Assembly (NCBI GenBank): GCA_002633005.1
Contig: NMRA01000606.1
Coordinates: forward strand, 1-64,000
Direction: 5' to 3'
Length of the DNA stretch: 64,000 nt
DNA from: Phoronis australis
Taxonomy: Eukaryota > Phoronida > Phoronidae
Shown here piece after piece: positions 23,340 through 35,871 of this stretch. The translations under genes were made by a program, and so were the position numbers. The notes under the pieces were generated by a model, which was given only the letters and a program-made list of their open reading frames with translations, was not told the DNA's origin and made no database searches. Positions within the stretch are counted from its first letter, which is position 1. Each line of letters starts with the position of its first letter.

Positions 23340-24600
23340 GAGTTACGTGTTACTGTGGACATTCTCCATAGTGACGAAGTGGATGAATTGCACTTGTGCC
23401 ATATGCCAGCCTTGTTGGTTGTGCCATTGGGCGGCACATTTCCTTGTTCCTGCACTTATTTTGAAAACATGTCTTAGGGTTGTTGATAGGGTGAAAAGCA
23501 TGAAATTGCTAAATTTTTAGGGAGTGAACCGGTTTTATGTTTGTTTTTTTTTAAGTACAATTACTTAACCGGTTTTATTTGGTTGTTTTAAGTACAAGTA
23601 CGCAGTTGTACAACGGTTTGTTGTTGTTTGCTTAATGCTTCTTTTTGCGTAGAAACATATTTAGTAAGTGTTAACATTATTTGTTTTAAGCTTGGAGTTC
23701 TGCTGCTTTTTGTCTCACGATGTTCTTTGTTTTATACATTATTCAGGTCCCCTCAAAACTTACATGCATACATGCAAGTTTATGTGCCAGGCCCCACCAG
23801 TTGCCAATTGATAAATATGCGAGTGTGTTGTTGATGTAGGTTGTTGTTCAGTAATGCAAGGTGATCTAGGGGTGACCATGAATAGCTTTGAACAATGTAG
23901 TTTTGATATTGTGTACATTGCCTCCTGGGACACGTGTGCCATGATACAGTTGTGTGGGTACTTTGTAAAGTTTTATGGAATGACTCTCTCAAAAAGAAGG
24001 TATAAATGTGCAAGTAGAAGTTCTAGGGGCTGTTGAACTGGTTTTATTAGATTTTTTGTGTTGTCATAAAGAGTATTCCTAGAACCTGACTGGTGCTTCA
24101 CAAATGGATGAGAGGTTCTAGTCAACCCGTTATCAAGTGCTATCAAATTTTATCGCTTCTTTTGTTTGTGACATAACTTTTCAGTCACGTTTTGTGACGT
24201 CTCAAGTTGTTAAGATTTTCAAGCATGATGTTGATGATTCCTAAGAGTTTTCAAACAAATCCATTCCAATCAAACATTCCAATATGGATTTAGAGAAGTA
24301 GTTTTTACATGGAAACCATTCCATGCGTTATCTGAGGCTATACTCAGAATTGAAGTTGTCAGAGGAATTCTTGTGCCAAAGCTTGGAGTCCACCAAAGAT
24401 CGTTTTTCAACTTACAAAAAGAAATTTTGTTTCAATGACTTACTCTTGCCAAGTTTCTGTTTGTCTGAGATATATTAATCATCGTGTGAACTCGTCCATG
24501 AATAAAGGTGGTGGTGTATCAGCATATATACAATTTAATCAAAGCTTAGAATGTTGGAATATACAATAAACAACCGATAGACGTGGCAATAAAGAACTTG
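23340..24600 (+). other. Probable 3' UTR of the A1CF-like gene, with two AATAAA signals
   Basis: It follows the TAG at 23337-23339. AATAAA occurs at 24565-24570 and 24588-24593, giving a likely 3' UTR of about 1.25 kb. Near its start there is a two-copy ~40-bp repeat (AACCGGTTTTAT at 23527 and 23567, each followed by a T-rich stretch and AAGTACAA). The transcript end was not verified, and further signals downstream are possible. Confidence 0.5.
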
Positions 24601-26977
24601 AAGTAGCATCTGTAGTATCATTTATAATAATAATGCAGTTTTTGTCATATTAGGAATGATACCATATAGTGTCAGAAAAGCTGGAATGTGATTCACGGGC
24701 ATGTAAATCTTTTTCGTGAAGTTGTATTGGCTAACTTATAAATATGTAATTATTACACTTTTCGTGTTGATTTTTGACGATTTGCATTGAAATTTTTGCT
24801 GTTGATTAGTCGTTGATTTTCAATGATGTTTAGATGGTTTCTGATCGTTCAAAACTGCTAGTTTGTATTAGATAAACATGATTTATTTAGTAGCGCGTGA
24901 ACTGCAACACTTCTTATTTAGTTATGTATGTGTTGATAGGGATTTTTGGTGGTTGGTATTTTTGGAATTTGTTTTTGAAATGTTCTCCTCGAGGTTTCTA
25001 CGCTCTTCCATTTGTGGCGTGTGCCGAGTAGCAAGATTTAACTAGAATTTAAAGTCACAAATAATCAGACTGAAGTTTTGGGATTAAAATGTTGTTAACT
25101 TAAACAGCTTTATTGTGACCTTTCATATCTTCACTGTCGATCATGCCTTTTGGAGAACATTTCTATTTTGTCATTGTTTAGATTTGGGCCATAATGATTT
25201 GAACACTGTATGTAAAACCATTGTAAGAGTGCAAGCTGTTACTGGTTTTGAAATTGGGTTTGAATCACGTTTGTTTTATTGTTGAGTTTTTTGTTTCAGA
25301 CGTGGCAATGTTGTTACTTATGCAACAAGTTGAAATTGTGTGGCCTGTCTTAAATTTAAAAACTATGTAAACATTGTGTTCCTGGCTTTCAAAATGCTAT
25401 AAGGGTTTTGTTTTGAAATTAGTTTAGGTATTTTGTGGTTATTTGTTCCAGAGTTGTTTATTTTTTGTGCTCAGGATTTTGTATGTTTTTAACTCTATGC
25501 ATAAATTGTCATGTGACATGTAGCGAATCATCCGATGCGCTTGTGGCATGCAAAGAAATTTGAGTGATGTATTGTGTGATCCGCTTGACCAGGGCTGACA
25601 AATTTTTCTTGAACACGATATAACACCAGAGGTAATGGAGCGCTGTATTTGGCTCTGTTGTCTTCAGACGTGGAAATTGCGTCAGAGAGATGTGAGCAAG
25701 GATTTTATTGTCACTACAGTTTCGTGTTAAATTGCATATCTCTAAAGGTGTTTTTGCCTCCAATTAAGACAATGGAAATAACTGTTTTACATGTTCTATT
25801 TTGGGTACTGTTTTACAGATATGTTACGTTTTGTCGTACATCCGAGTGGGACTTATTGTAGCACATCAACAAGAAAGTTTTGCATTAGTTTGACAATCAT
25901 TGTCACTTTGAGTTTGTGATATCAGACATTTGAGAAATGTTTCAGAAAGTGGTTTCAACAGTAATTACAGTTTTTATTAGATGTAAAGGTATCAGAATCG
26001 GGTCAATCCAATTAGTGGGATTGGGCTAAAAAATAGCACTTTCGGCCTGCGCCCAATTTGGTTCAAAACATTTGCTTCAAAGCTAACGAAAAGGGCACTG
26101 GGTTACAAAAGAAGAATCGTGACCAATTTCAATTGGCTTCAGGTGGCGCTGCAAAAAAAAAGTTGCCAGGCCATTTCATGAGGCATCAGGACTTTCTGAA
26201 AATACAATGAAACTTGGATAGGTCGGCAATGCTCAAGTCAGATTCTCACTTAACTTGGACAAATTTCATTGGAATGGTTTTTCCAGTTGATACACTCAGC
26301 CCTTCAGGACAGATACACGGACAAAACTTCGGACCTGTTTGTTCTGACATGTGTGAGTTTTATTGCAGGTACAACTAAAATAAAATACTGCAATCGAAAA
26401 AACAAACCAGAACCATCAATTATGCTATTTTTTGGCCTGAGAATATGACGTGTGATGTGAGACAATTTCCAAGAATTCGAATGTAAAAGTACTGAATGTG
26501 GATATGGTTAGGCTATAGGCTTGAATTGCGTGCCATTAGTAATTACTATGGAATATAGAGTCCCTGCAGTTCTTGAATATTAGAAGTTCATAGCGTCCAA
26601 TATTTCTAAAGAGTATCTAGATCTAATGTGGAATTTCAGGCTATGAAGTGCAGACATATATTTGAGTCGGTGCAGTTGTTTACATTTCAAAAAGATTTAT
26701 GATTTGACAGTCCAGCATCATTTATTTTGTCCATCGGGAGTTTAATTTTATAGTATCTCATAATTTCATGAATTGAATGTTTTGAAGTGTCCACATGGTA
26801 AAAATCAACTGTTCCTTCATGATTGCATGCCTCACATTTTTTGTTCCGTTTTAGTTAAGAATCCAAATTACGAGACCAATTTTCAACCATGTTCTCACTT
26901 GACAAATTGTACGTCTTCAAAATATTCTGCACTTCATTCTACATTGTACACTGGGTAATAGTGAAGTGGGTATCACA

Positions 26978-27030
26978 TTTTGAGAACCAGTTTCTCCACT
27001 GACTAACAGGGCTTAAACTGGTTCTTAAAA
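26978..27030 (-). repeat. 54-bp foldback element, copy 1
   Basis: TTTTGAGAACCAGTTT and AAACTGGTTCTTAAAA form inverted arms. The loop (CTCCACTGACTAACAGGGC), read on the other strand, matches the loop of the copy at 39333-39386 (GCCCGTTTGTCAGTGGAG). Three copies in the window in both orientations mark it as a dispersed element or a recurrent structured motif. Confidence 0.75.
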
Positions 27031-27491
27031 TCCCAGACACCCGGAAGTGTATTCTATACATTAAATGTTGCAATGAACACTGAATGATTCAAACATTTTG
27101 ATAATGGCTCAAGCTCTGCTCAAAGTAAATATCTTTGACAATCGTGCCTTGTAGAGTGAAATGAGTTGTAAACAATTGGTTCTAGTGAAACCCTGACCAG
27201 TGAGTGGCTAGAAAATCAAAACATACAAATTCCTCACAATGTACTTACATTAGACAATAAATTTATCTAATCCTGATGTCTCTGTTTTATTCTATTTGTT
27301 ATACACACAACAACCTTATGTCCAGACAGGCTTCTCATTGGCAGGCGATGTGAAACATCACGGGCCATGTAATATCCCCAAACTGCCCTCGCCTGACACT
27401 TCATCGTTTAGAAGATGCCTTTCCTATCTAAGGCTCAGCAGCTGGCTATTGGATAAATTTCAATTGAAGTAGAACTTTCAAACGAGACATT

Positions 27492-27497
27492 TTTATT
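27492..27497 (-). terminator. Possible poly(A) signal for ZCCHC17
   Basis: TTTATT on the + strand reads AATAAA on the minus strand, about 370 bp after the ZCCHC17 stop codon. Confidence 0.35.
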
Positions 27498-27865
27498 ATA
27501 CTGGTTTCATGGGTACATTTTTGCATGAAATTTTAGAGAATATTGTTCCCTGGCTGTTAGTGAAAGTTGGTACGTACATCTGGACCACTTATTAAAATAC
27601 CCATAACAGTTGGAAGGCTTGTACTAGAAAAGTTGAGATGCAATTTAATACACCACCTGGAGCACATGCAGGATGGATGATATGGTCGACATGCTTTTGA
27701 CCAGGAAGACACCATCAAGAGCACTGGATTTCTAGAGGGTATTTCATTCCTCGTGCAAAGTTGAGCAAGTCTGAAACGTTAGTTTATATTTGGAATCACA
27801 GATGGCACTACCTCTGTTTTTAGCTTCATTGACATGGCGAGAGTGCTAGCAGTTGCAGTAACTTG

Positions 27866-30800
27866 TCACCTGCTATGCTTCTTGTGTTTATGTTTCTTGT
27901 TGCTATGGTAATGTTCATCGTAATCACTGGAACCAGAATCCGATGAATGCTTTTTCTTGTGCTTTCGCCTTTTCTTTACCTAGATAGAGGAATTCAAGTC
28001 ATAAGTTAGTGTGCAAAACTGAGTATTATGCGACCGTGTACTTAAATCACAGTGCGGTTGAATATACAAGAGAGCTGACAAAATGAAGATAAACATTGGA
28101 CACCACGATGAGTCCAATAGAAGCCTGGACTTACATTAATCTCGGTACATTGATTATTGCCGCTTATATTCAACTTTAAGACCAGCTTCAATAAGAGCGC
28201 CAACAACCACTGTTCGAAATATACAGTCCGGGGCCAGTGGATTTGCGGTTGGGCCAGTAAACTTTCACCAACAGGGGGCCCTACATGTACGTGGATGTGG
28301 TCTCACATTGAAGTAACTGGCCCGGCAGGCCAGCACATTTATTTGCTGAAGATCGAACGCTGCCGACAACTGTTAGAACCCTTGTGTTATGCAGTATGCT
28401 TAGTACTCGATGTACAATATACACAGTACATTGTCGGGTAAAGTACTGTGTTACAAAGCAATTCTCATTTGAACAAGAGCAACAAGGCAAAGTAAAGGTA
28501 TGCATCCACAACACGGTCGTCTCAGATTACACAGTGACAGAACTCTCCCTTATGCTGGAAGTAAGAAAGCCCGTTGTTTTCATTGGCCTCGTTTTGGAAT
28601 GTAAGGCACATTTTCATTGATCATATCGGAAACTGTGGAGATATATGGCCGTAGAAATATTCCCAATGTGAACTGTTTGAGAAAAGAATATTAATAGAAA
28701 CTTGTGGTATCTTCAAGAAGGGGGATTGTGTTCAATTGAAAATTAACCCCGACAAACTTCCTTTATCCACTCGCTGCACATTTTCTTGTCTTCAATTTAT
28801 GTTGGGAAGGTGAGGAACTTCATCACATATCCACGGATATTTTTTAAAATTATCAACATTCTTCAATCCAAGTTGCTGCCCCCAGCATAGCAATAATACT
28901 TAGTTGGCATTGGAAGGACGGACAGAGCACCCAAAAAAAAACTTGTAAGGAATACGCTAAGAAAAAAGAACATATGTAATTCTAATGGTGCAAAAATGAG
29001 TGCTTGATGGATATTGTGGGTAAATACAGCAGTAACCTGGGACAGCCCTATTGTACAATGCAAAGTATTTAAAGCAATCCTCTAAATTAACTTAAGATTA
29101 TTTCTAGTTGAGCATGACAGAACATTTCTAGTGCAGGTTCTTGGAACAGCACCAAGATACTCACCTCGAATGTCTCTTCATCATCAGAATGTTTGTGTTT
29201 GCGAGATTCCTTTTTATGCTTGTGGTCCTTTTTCTGAAACAGAATTCATTTGCAGTCGAAGCACGTCAAAAGAACACATTGAGGTGTCCCTTTCAAAGAA
29301 AAATAAATAAGTGACAACAGTACGAAGAAATGTTTACTTTGAAGATGCTTGAAAGCGAGTTATTGTACGCATTATAGTAAATAAGCACAAATCTTACAAC
29401 TGAAACAACACTCATGAATTTCATTTTATTTATTTGCCAAAACATATTGGATATAAATAAAAGATCAATCAGAAGAGGCAGGCACCTTAAAGTGGCTAGC
29501 ACCATAGCAAATTTCATGTACCATTTCCGGTCTCCAATGGAGTTAATTAAAAGCAAAAATCAAAAGAAGCACACCTTTTTCTTTTTGTGTTTGTGCTCGA
29601 CAACTGACCCTTGGGCATCTGTCTGTTCGTCCACATCAGGTAAGAGGTCGTACTTGGTTCCACCCGGCACATAGAAGCAATCTTGGGCCAGGTGACCTGA
29701 CAATACACACGAAAATACAAACATATTTTACCATCAAATCGCGTTACAGTGTACCTTCTTTGTGACGTCCACAGGCTCACAGTGTTCTATTGAAAGTCTT
29801 TGCAAGTTACATTGCAACGCGGTTGAATATAATCTTAATCTATACCGTTAACAACACGAAGTACTGCAATTTTATGAACGACATTAATTTAGAGTTTGCA
29901 GTTGGCACAGTGCACATGAGCACTGAACATTCAAATTCAACAACAAAATGCCAGCAGCTAGCTACATCACTCCCCAACACTTTGTCTCAGGTCCAAGAAA
30001 CGCACCAATTCTTCACCCTCTTTACCTTTCCCTCCGCACTTTTTGCATGTGGTGTCCAGCACAGCCTCCAGTATAATGCGCTTGTCGCGTTTATCAGATG
30101 GTATTTTTCTTTTCTGTTCATCCAACCTTTCAGGAACGAATGACAAAAGCAGACTTTGAAGCATGCAGTGTAATCTACCTCCACATTACCTGGTTAAACT
30201 ACCCTGTAATAATATACCAGGACAGCAGGAAGATAAACATAGCTGCAGTCATTACACCCACAACATTAGCGAAGCACTCCATATACGAAACGGAAACGGT
30301 GAATTCATTACCTTAATTCAACATTTCAACCTCACCAACACTTCACTACTTCAATGGCCACGACATTGCTAGGGTAGGCTAGTAAGGTCTTGAGAATACT
30401 CATGAAGCACTCGCCTGACTTAGCATGGTCTTGCTTTCACCTGATTTTCTTGTCTCTCAGAATTGTTCCCCGGGTGTAATATTGCCATTATAGCAAACAT
30501 TCAACGTAAAATCTTTATAATAATGAAATTATTGCAAACATTCAACGTAAAATCTTTAATGTTGCAAGCGCACGAAGGAAACACTGGTGCAAATTGATTT
30601 CAAATTCTACTGAGCAAAATGGGGCATGTCCACACTGGAATTTTTCATCTTGCCAGTCCTGGCAAAAATAATTCTCAGTCATAAGTTGTGGATGATGGGA
30701 AAGCTTTATGAAATTCAGCAACTTTGAACATTTGTTTCGCACTACCATACTGAAAGGGCACAAGTCTTCATGATTTGCAACTGAGTGTACAGGTTTTGTT

Positions 30801-33800
30801 GTGCGTTCAGAACTGATTCTGACATAATAGTCAGCAAATAAATTGTGTAACTTATGTCAAGTTTGCCCCAAAAAGCAAACAATTTTTCATCACGAATGCA
30901 TGATTATCAAAGCAGCGTTCCACAAGTGGTTGCCTGTAAACAGGATTGAAGGACATTTGAGAAACTTTTGTCAATAAAAAATCGCCAATCAAGTGATTAT
31001 GGAGAGCTGTCATGTAGCAGACCATTGGTCGTAAAATAAAATATTGTAACTGCACATCCGTGGTCTTTCCCATTAAGGTATATCCATGCATTCGCTTTCT
31101 GGGGACTTCAACATGAAGTTATGACAGTAAGGAACACTGCTGAATATGAAATCAGTAAAGAACAAAAATACGCAACACCTTAAAAGGTCTTAAGCCATCT
31201 TCGATAGTTGCATGGTGTTTTGGCACATGCTGGCATGTGATTTGGAAAGGCAAAACTTGCCACTTTAGTGGATTCGTGTTTGTGCAGCATTTGCACACTT
31301 TTCGTGCATAATTCACAAAATTGCTCTTCATGATTGCAATGAGATGCAATGGCAGACTGTGACAAGTAAAAGTTGCACCTTGTGCACACCTCCATCATTG
31401 TCAGGACACGAATACTAATACCACAAAGTGCAGTGACAAGCATTGTCTACAGTCTTCTCACGTGTGCCTAATAATTAGTCACGTATGGTTCACATTTGAT
31501 GACGAATTTTTAAACATTCCAAAACTCTCTACGACAGTTCACAGGCATTTCAATCTCATTCCCGAGGAGATTACACATGTACATTGCCATGACATTACAT
31601 GACAATTGCACGCCACTTAATCATGCAAGTGTTAGGGTGACTTTACTTTAACTGGACATTATTGGGATCCAAGTCCTCTCCAGAATCCTGGTTCACTGCC
31701 TTCATAGACAAGCCGACCTTTGACCCATCATCCTGCAAGCAGTAATCATGTGATAGTCACAACCTGCAAATCAGTGCATAACATGCCGTGACAAGCCAGC
31801 TTGTAAAGCCTCGTCTCAAGCAATAACGAGCTGTCATTTCTTTTGAAGTCCCGAAATTGCCTCAAGTTAGACCAAGGGACAATTTCAGACAAATTACATA
31901 ATATCCGAAAGTGTTCTTTAATCAAAAGTTGGTTTTTACGGTAGAAGATGGGTTTATTGCTGCTTTAAGACTATGTTTTTGAACTTATCCCAATAACTAC
32001 AGAAACACAACAGGTCAGTTCTGGCAATAGCAAATACAAATCAAAATATGGGAGCTCGAAAACTTTTCAGCTAAAGTTGAAAGTTTTTGCCACACCTAAA
32101 GAATGTTAATTCGTCAAAGTTTACTAATTGTCATTCATTTGCTGATACAGGACCTCAGCAATGGATAACAGATCCTTATGCACAACAAATTTAAATTAGT
32201 AAGTGGGTGGTCATCAGGTCCTTACTTCCATAGAGATGACCTTGACATACACTTGATCCCCCTTTGAGGCCACCTGGTTAGGGTCATCGACCCTCGACCT
32301 CGACATCTGACTTTTGTGCACCAAGCCTGAAAGTCATCTAACATTAGGTACTCACAGTATAATACCAACAGGATGTTCCAATTCTGCAATAGCCTAATGC
32401 ACAGAGAAATGAGCAATGCCAGGGCAGACATTGGATTTCAACACAATTTTTACTAGGTTAGAACTTGGGTGAACACATTTCTGTCATTTAAAAACAAAAA
32501 TGGAACTTCTTTTAAACATTCCTTTTGAAGCCACATAGTGAGGACAAGTACTGTTTCTTATGAGATCATCTTAGAAATAGAAGGCTTCAAAGCGTCCTGG
32601 CTCTATTTTCTTTTTTATAACCCCATGGAAACTACAAAACCTGAATAGAGAATTAAAAATTAGACCATGTAGGTTCTGGAATTTTCAAAATTGGTCAAGT
32701 AATAGTGATTTTGTCAAAAAAGGTTCGAGCTATTTATTGGAAAGTAGTTTCCAGCATGGTATTTAATCTTAGGATTAACTGCATCACTAACTCGGAAGCT
32801 GTGCCGGCAAGAATGTGGATAAAACCAAGTCCTGGTCTAGGAGTCTTGTTTAAAGGGAATGCTTTGGACATGATTGTTTTGATAGGGTCTGTACTGGACA
32901 TTATTTGTCAAGTTCATTCATAGAAAGCATGAAAACAGGACCCGAAAAAATTATTAATTCTACTGTCAGTGCCATCCGACATGGTGAGCACTGCACCACA
33001 TTAAAAGGCTGGTGAACGGTTTTGGAAATCTTGAGCCATTTTTGAAAACCCTGAACAGTTTCTGCTTTACAAGACAAATTACTGAAATAGCATTGTTTTT
33101 ATTTTCCACCAGACTGAGTATAAAAACGAAAGTGACATACTAGTACTAAGCAAATGAAAATGGTGTGTAAATACAGACAAGATCAGTGATCTGTGTCAAG
33201 ACAGGTAACTAAAGGCTCAAGTCAAGAAATTTGGGCTTACGCACCACACAATTTCTGAAAAACCTTTTAATCTCACTTGAGCAAAGATGTAGTCTTTGAA
33301 AATAAACATATAACTGCTAGTTACCGACACAGTTGTTTCTGGACTCTGTGTGTTACTCATAATGACTTTCCAAACTGCCAGTTACCAAGAAAGTTGTTTC
33401 TGGACTGTGTGTGCCACTCATAATGACTTTTCAAACTGCTAGTTACCGAGACAGTTGTTTCTGGACTGTGTGTGTCACTCATAATGACTTTTCAAACTGC
33501 TAGTTACAGAGACAGTTGTTTCTGGACTGTGTGTGCCACTCATAATGACTTTTCAAAACTTTGATTCAGCAATCACTAAGTGGGAGCAAAAGACCTGCCT
33601 CCCGTTCAGTAACGCTAGGACCTCGTTAAAAAGCAAGACTTCGAGAGATTACGTGAGATATTGCCGTGTACTTTAAATCAGAACACGTGACTTTGACTAG
33701 GTTTTAGCTAGGTCCTAGCGTAGGTCCGAGCATCTACTGAACGCACGCCAGCTTTCTCTTTAAGTCTGAAGTCACATTTCGTGAAACAGATCCCAGGACA

Positions 33801-34989
33801 CAAAAGTAATAGACAACTTGAGACACGTGTACCTAAATTTGACACAAAAGCTCAGTTAAGTTCACAGGTCGTGCAGAGTAGCACAGTAGCTTACCATCTC
33901 GACCTATACCAAACAACTTGACAAAAACACCGTAAGGTTGGATGGATGACACCTAGAAAAAAGATGTATGTAAAAATGTTAATTTAATTTTCATCAGCTC
34001 ACAGACAAAAATGAAGAAATGAAAAACAAGCTAGGTGAATAAAAATAAATAAAAGTCTGAAAAATCCGGCAGTGGATAATAGAAGAAGACTAACATTTTT
34101 TCTATTGCCTTTTGTATAAAAATTAATAAAAACATTCAATTAACTATACCAAACTCTTCTAGGTCAAAATCCATTTTCAGCTTAATAGCAAAGTCAACTG
34201 CAAAACTACCAAATTTTCACTTTTTAACACCTGGCCATTATCACATTTCCGTCTGAAAACCTCCAATTTATACGAGTAACAACTGATAGAAGGAGGAGAC
34301 CCGACGGATGTCAGATATAAGCTCCCAAAACGATCGAGCAACAGTCAAACATTCAGCCGCACCTAGCTTTATTTGGGCGACAAATACCATTTAAGTTTTT
34401 CATAAGAGATATACTCTCCAGCTGTTTTATTTGGACCTAATACACGCGAGTCCAGTTTACGTAACCTGTCCTACCCTAATTGACGGGTTAGGACGAGAAT
34501 AAAGAGTTAAATCAGGTCATTGGGTATGATATTGGTTAGAGTGCAGTGCATGAGCCCACAGGCCATCGGCGGCCCACCATAGGGGAGCTATAGCCCTCCC
34601 ACTTATTTCAGTGCTCCGCGCCCATGTGAAATGGGCGGCGTACCAAAAACAGGGAGCTGGGGCCTAGGGGGCTCAATAGCCCCCCACTTATTTCAGTGCT
34701 TCGGCGCCCATGCAGTCACCTTTAATCAGTCGCTCGTGAGATACTATAATAAATAATATATTTTAGTATATAACCACAGGCGTCAACGGCGAGCGGCTGA
34801 TGAGAGTATCTGTGAGGATCCCAAAGAATCGTTTCAATTCTGCCCCGAACATGCTCATGCTGAACAGTGAACTCCAGACGAGCACAGTGGTTCTTAGTGC
34901 GATAAGGAAATGCGCAGCCAAATACAATTTAGTCGTTAAAATGAACACACGAAATTTACCTCGCCCTTGTGAATACAATATAACTCCAT
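27866..34989 (-). CDS. ZCCHC17: ZCCHC17 (nucleolar protein pNO40), complete, 8 coding exons
   Basis: Exons in coding order: 34989-34960, 33952-33895, 32326-32226, 31732-31647, 30126-30026, 29696-29575, 29233-29165, 27979-27866. All introns are GT-AG and phases join to 226 codons plus TGA (human protein 241). Residues ~5-78 form the S1 RNA-binding domain: MELYCIHKGE, then YGVFVKLFGIGRDGLVHKSQ, VGDQ-like KGDQVYVKVISME, and KVGLSMKAVNQ. The family signature DLDPNN follows. A CCHC zinc knuckle is complete (C119, C122, H127, C132; CKKCGGKGHLAQDC, split by an intron), followed by YVPGGTKYDLLPD. The rest is a Lys/His/Ser-rich tail. In vertebrates the protein is nucleolar and associates with the 60S subunit and splicing factors. 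The start is the ATG at 34989, which aligns with the family N-terminus just before the S1 fold. The exon 6 donor is GTGTGC, a weak form. Introns 1-2 carry repeats described separately. Confidence 0.95.
30493..30558. repeat. Two copies of a 25-bp word, 41 bp apart
   Basis: GCAAACATTCAACGTAAAAT followed by CTTTA stands at 30493 and again at 30534, in ZCCHC17 intron 4. Non-coding. Confidence 0.8.
33316..33560 (-). repeat. Minisatellite, four copies of a 61-bp unit
   Basis: Units start at about 33316, 33377, 33438 and 33499. Each has GCYAGTTACCGAGACAGTTG, then TTTCTGGACTGTGTGTG and CACTCATAATGACTTTTC, with a few changes. It lies in ZCCHC17 intron 2, directly next to the foldback element at 33604. 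There is no coding frame across units. Confidence 0.9.
33604..33743 (+). mobile_element. ~140-bp foldback element, copy D
   Basis: GTTCAGTAACGCTAGG at the left is mirrored by CCTAGCGTAGG...CTACTGAACG at the right. Internal words AAAAAGCAAGACTTCG and GAGATATTGCCGTGTA are shared with the copies at 373-509, 3129-3257 and 4681-4817. A MITE of unassigned superfamily, inside ZCCHC17 intron 2. Confidence 0.65.
34581..34712. repeat. Two copies of a ~46-bp GC-rich unit
   Basis: At 34581-34626 and 34666-34712, both contain AGCCCYCCCACTTATTTCAG then TGCTYCGGCGCCCATG (with small changes). GC content is well above the surrounding intron 1 of ZCCHC17. It may be part of a larger transposon, but no ends were found. 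Confidence 0.7.
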
Positions 34990-35100
34990 TCCTAAAGATC
35001 GAATCAAAGGAACTAAGGAATTAACGTACTCTTGGGAAATGAAGTCAACAACTCAAAACATCCGCCATCATACATGCCTGCCACCTACCGGAAACGAATC
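34990..35100 (-). promoter_or_regulatory. 5' leader/promoter-proximal region of ZCCHC17 with upstream ATGs
   Basis: Upstream of the start codon the minus strand reads ATGATGGCGGATG (about 35071-35059), which resembles a YY1 site (core ATGGCGG) as found near starts of housekeeping genes. If it is transcribed, the ATGATG opens a 7-codon upstream frame ending in TGA, and an overlapping upstream ATG opens a second frame ending TAG. Both stop before or near the real start. The transcription start was not determined. Confidence 0.35.
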
Positions 35101-35631
35101 CAATTCTGGTAAGACGCGGTGGAGAGGTCAGTGTAGGCCAGAGTCGAGTCATAAAAAGACTGCATAGTTTCAGTCAAGCTGACTCAAAGATGCTCTTTCT
35201 GTTTCAATTAAGTAATAGAATCATAAAATGGATTTTAACGACAGTACAGACGTCGAAACCCAAACCCAAATAATATTCATTCAACACAATCTCCCATACG
35301 AATTTCTTTCCATTGTTTAGAGATGCTGAGATCATTCTGGCAAGCTGTAGTGTACACAAGTCAAGTCCCTCAATTGTGCTGCTCAGGGAAATATCAGAAC
35401 AAAGGAACATCAGTTGCACTGCCCGTTCTGTTTTCCATTTTCGTTAACCGCACTTTGCCGTTCAAACAATGAAAAAAATTAAGTTCAACGCCGTACGATT
35501 TAGTTTGTATATGGTCTGCAGCTTCAAAAAGGACAGGAAACAATATTGCTACGTACATAGGCAGCGGTGATCACAGACGCCCACCAGCTGTTCTCTAATC
35601 CCCAGGCAAAAAGCCGGTCACGAAAGCCAAA

Positions 35632-35871
35632 CAGGGTTTGGAATGACCCATGACAAAAAGGAATGAGTTATGTACGGTTCTAACTAAATAGGGTTATGTG
35701 GTTTCGTTGAAATATTTTTTGTGTAGTGAAATTTAACTGCAAGAAATGTTTCTGGCATGAATAAAGTCAAAATGATAAATAAAAAAAAGAAAACTGGAAC
35801 TCAAATAATATTAAATCAAAACCAAAAAATTGAGGGAATCCTCGTAAAGGAGGAAAATTCTCTAAGCCCTG
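35632..35871 (-). mobile_element. hAT-like non-autonomous element, 240 bp
   Basis: It starts CAGGGTTTGGAATGACCCAT, which is the reverse complement of the right end of the element at 48085-48590 with small changes. It ends GGAAAATTCTCTAAGCCCTG, which matches that element's left end inverted. The middle (TATTTTTTGTGTAGTG, GCAAGAAATGTTT, GCATGAATAAAGTCAAAAT) matches the copy at 39713-39963. No transposase frame. No clear target duplication, probably because of age. Confidence 0.7.

Larger units (their letters stand above)
24601..27865. other. Convergent intergenic region, no gene recognised
   Basis: It lies between the end of the A1CF-like gene (+) and the stop codon of ZCCHC17 (-). AT-rich with no exon-like frame. 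Open frames near 25509-25861 and 26773-26958 have no motif. It holds the 54-bp foldback at 26978-27030 and, on the minus strand, a candidate ZCCHC17 poly(A) signal at 27492-27497. Confidence 0.5.

Noticed and set aside
29967-30164. 65-codon minus-strand frame as a stand-alone gene
   Set aside because: Its central part is ZCCHC17 exon 5. The ends are intron read-through beyond the splice sites at 30126 and 30026.
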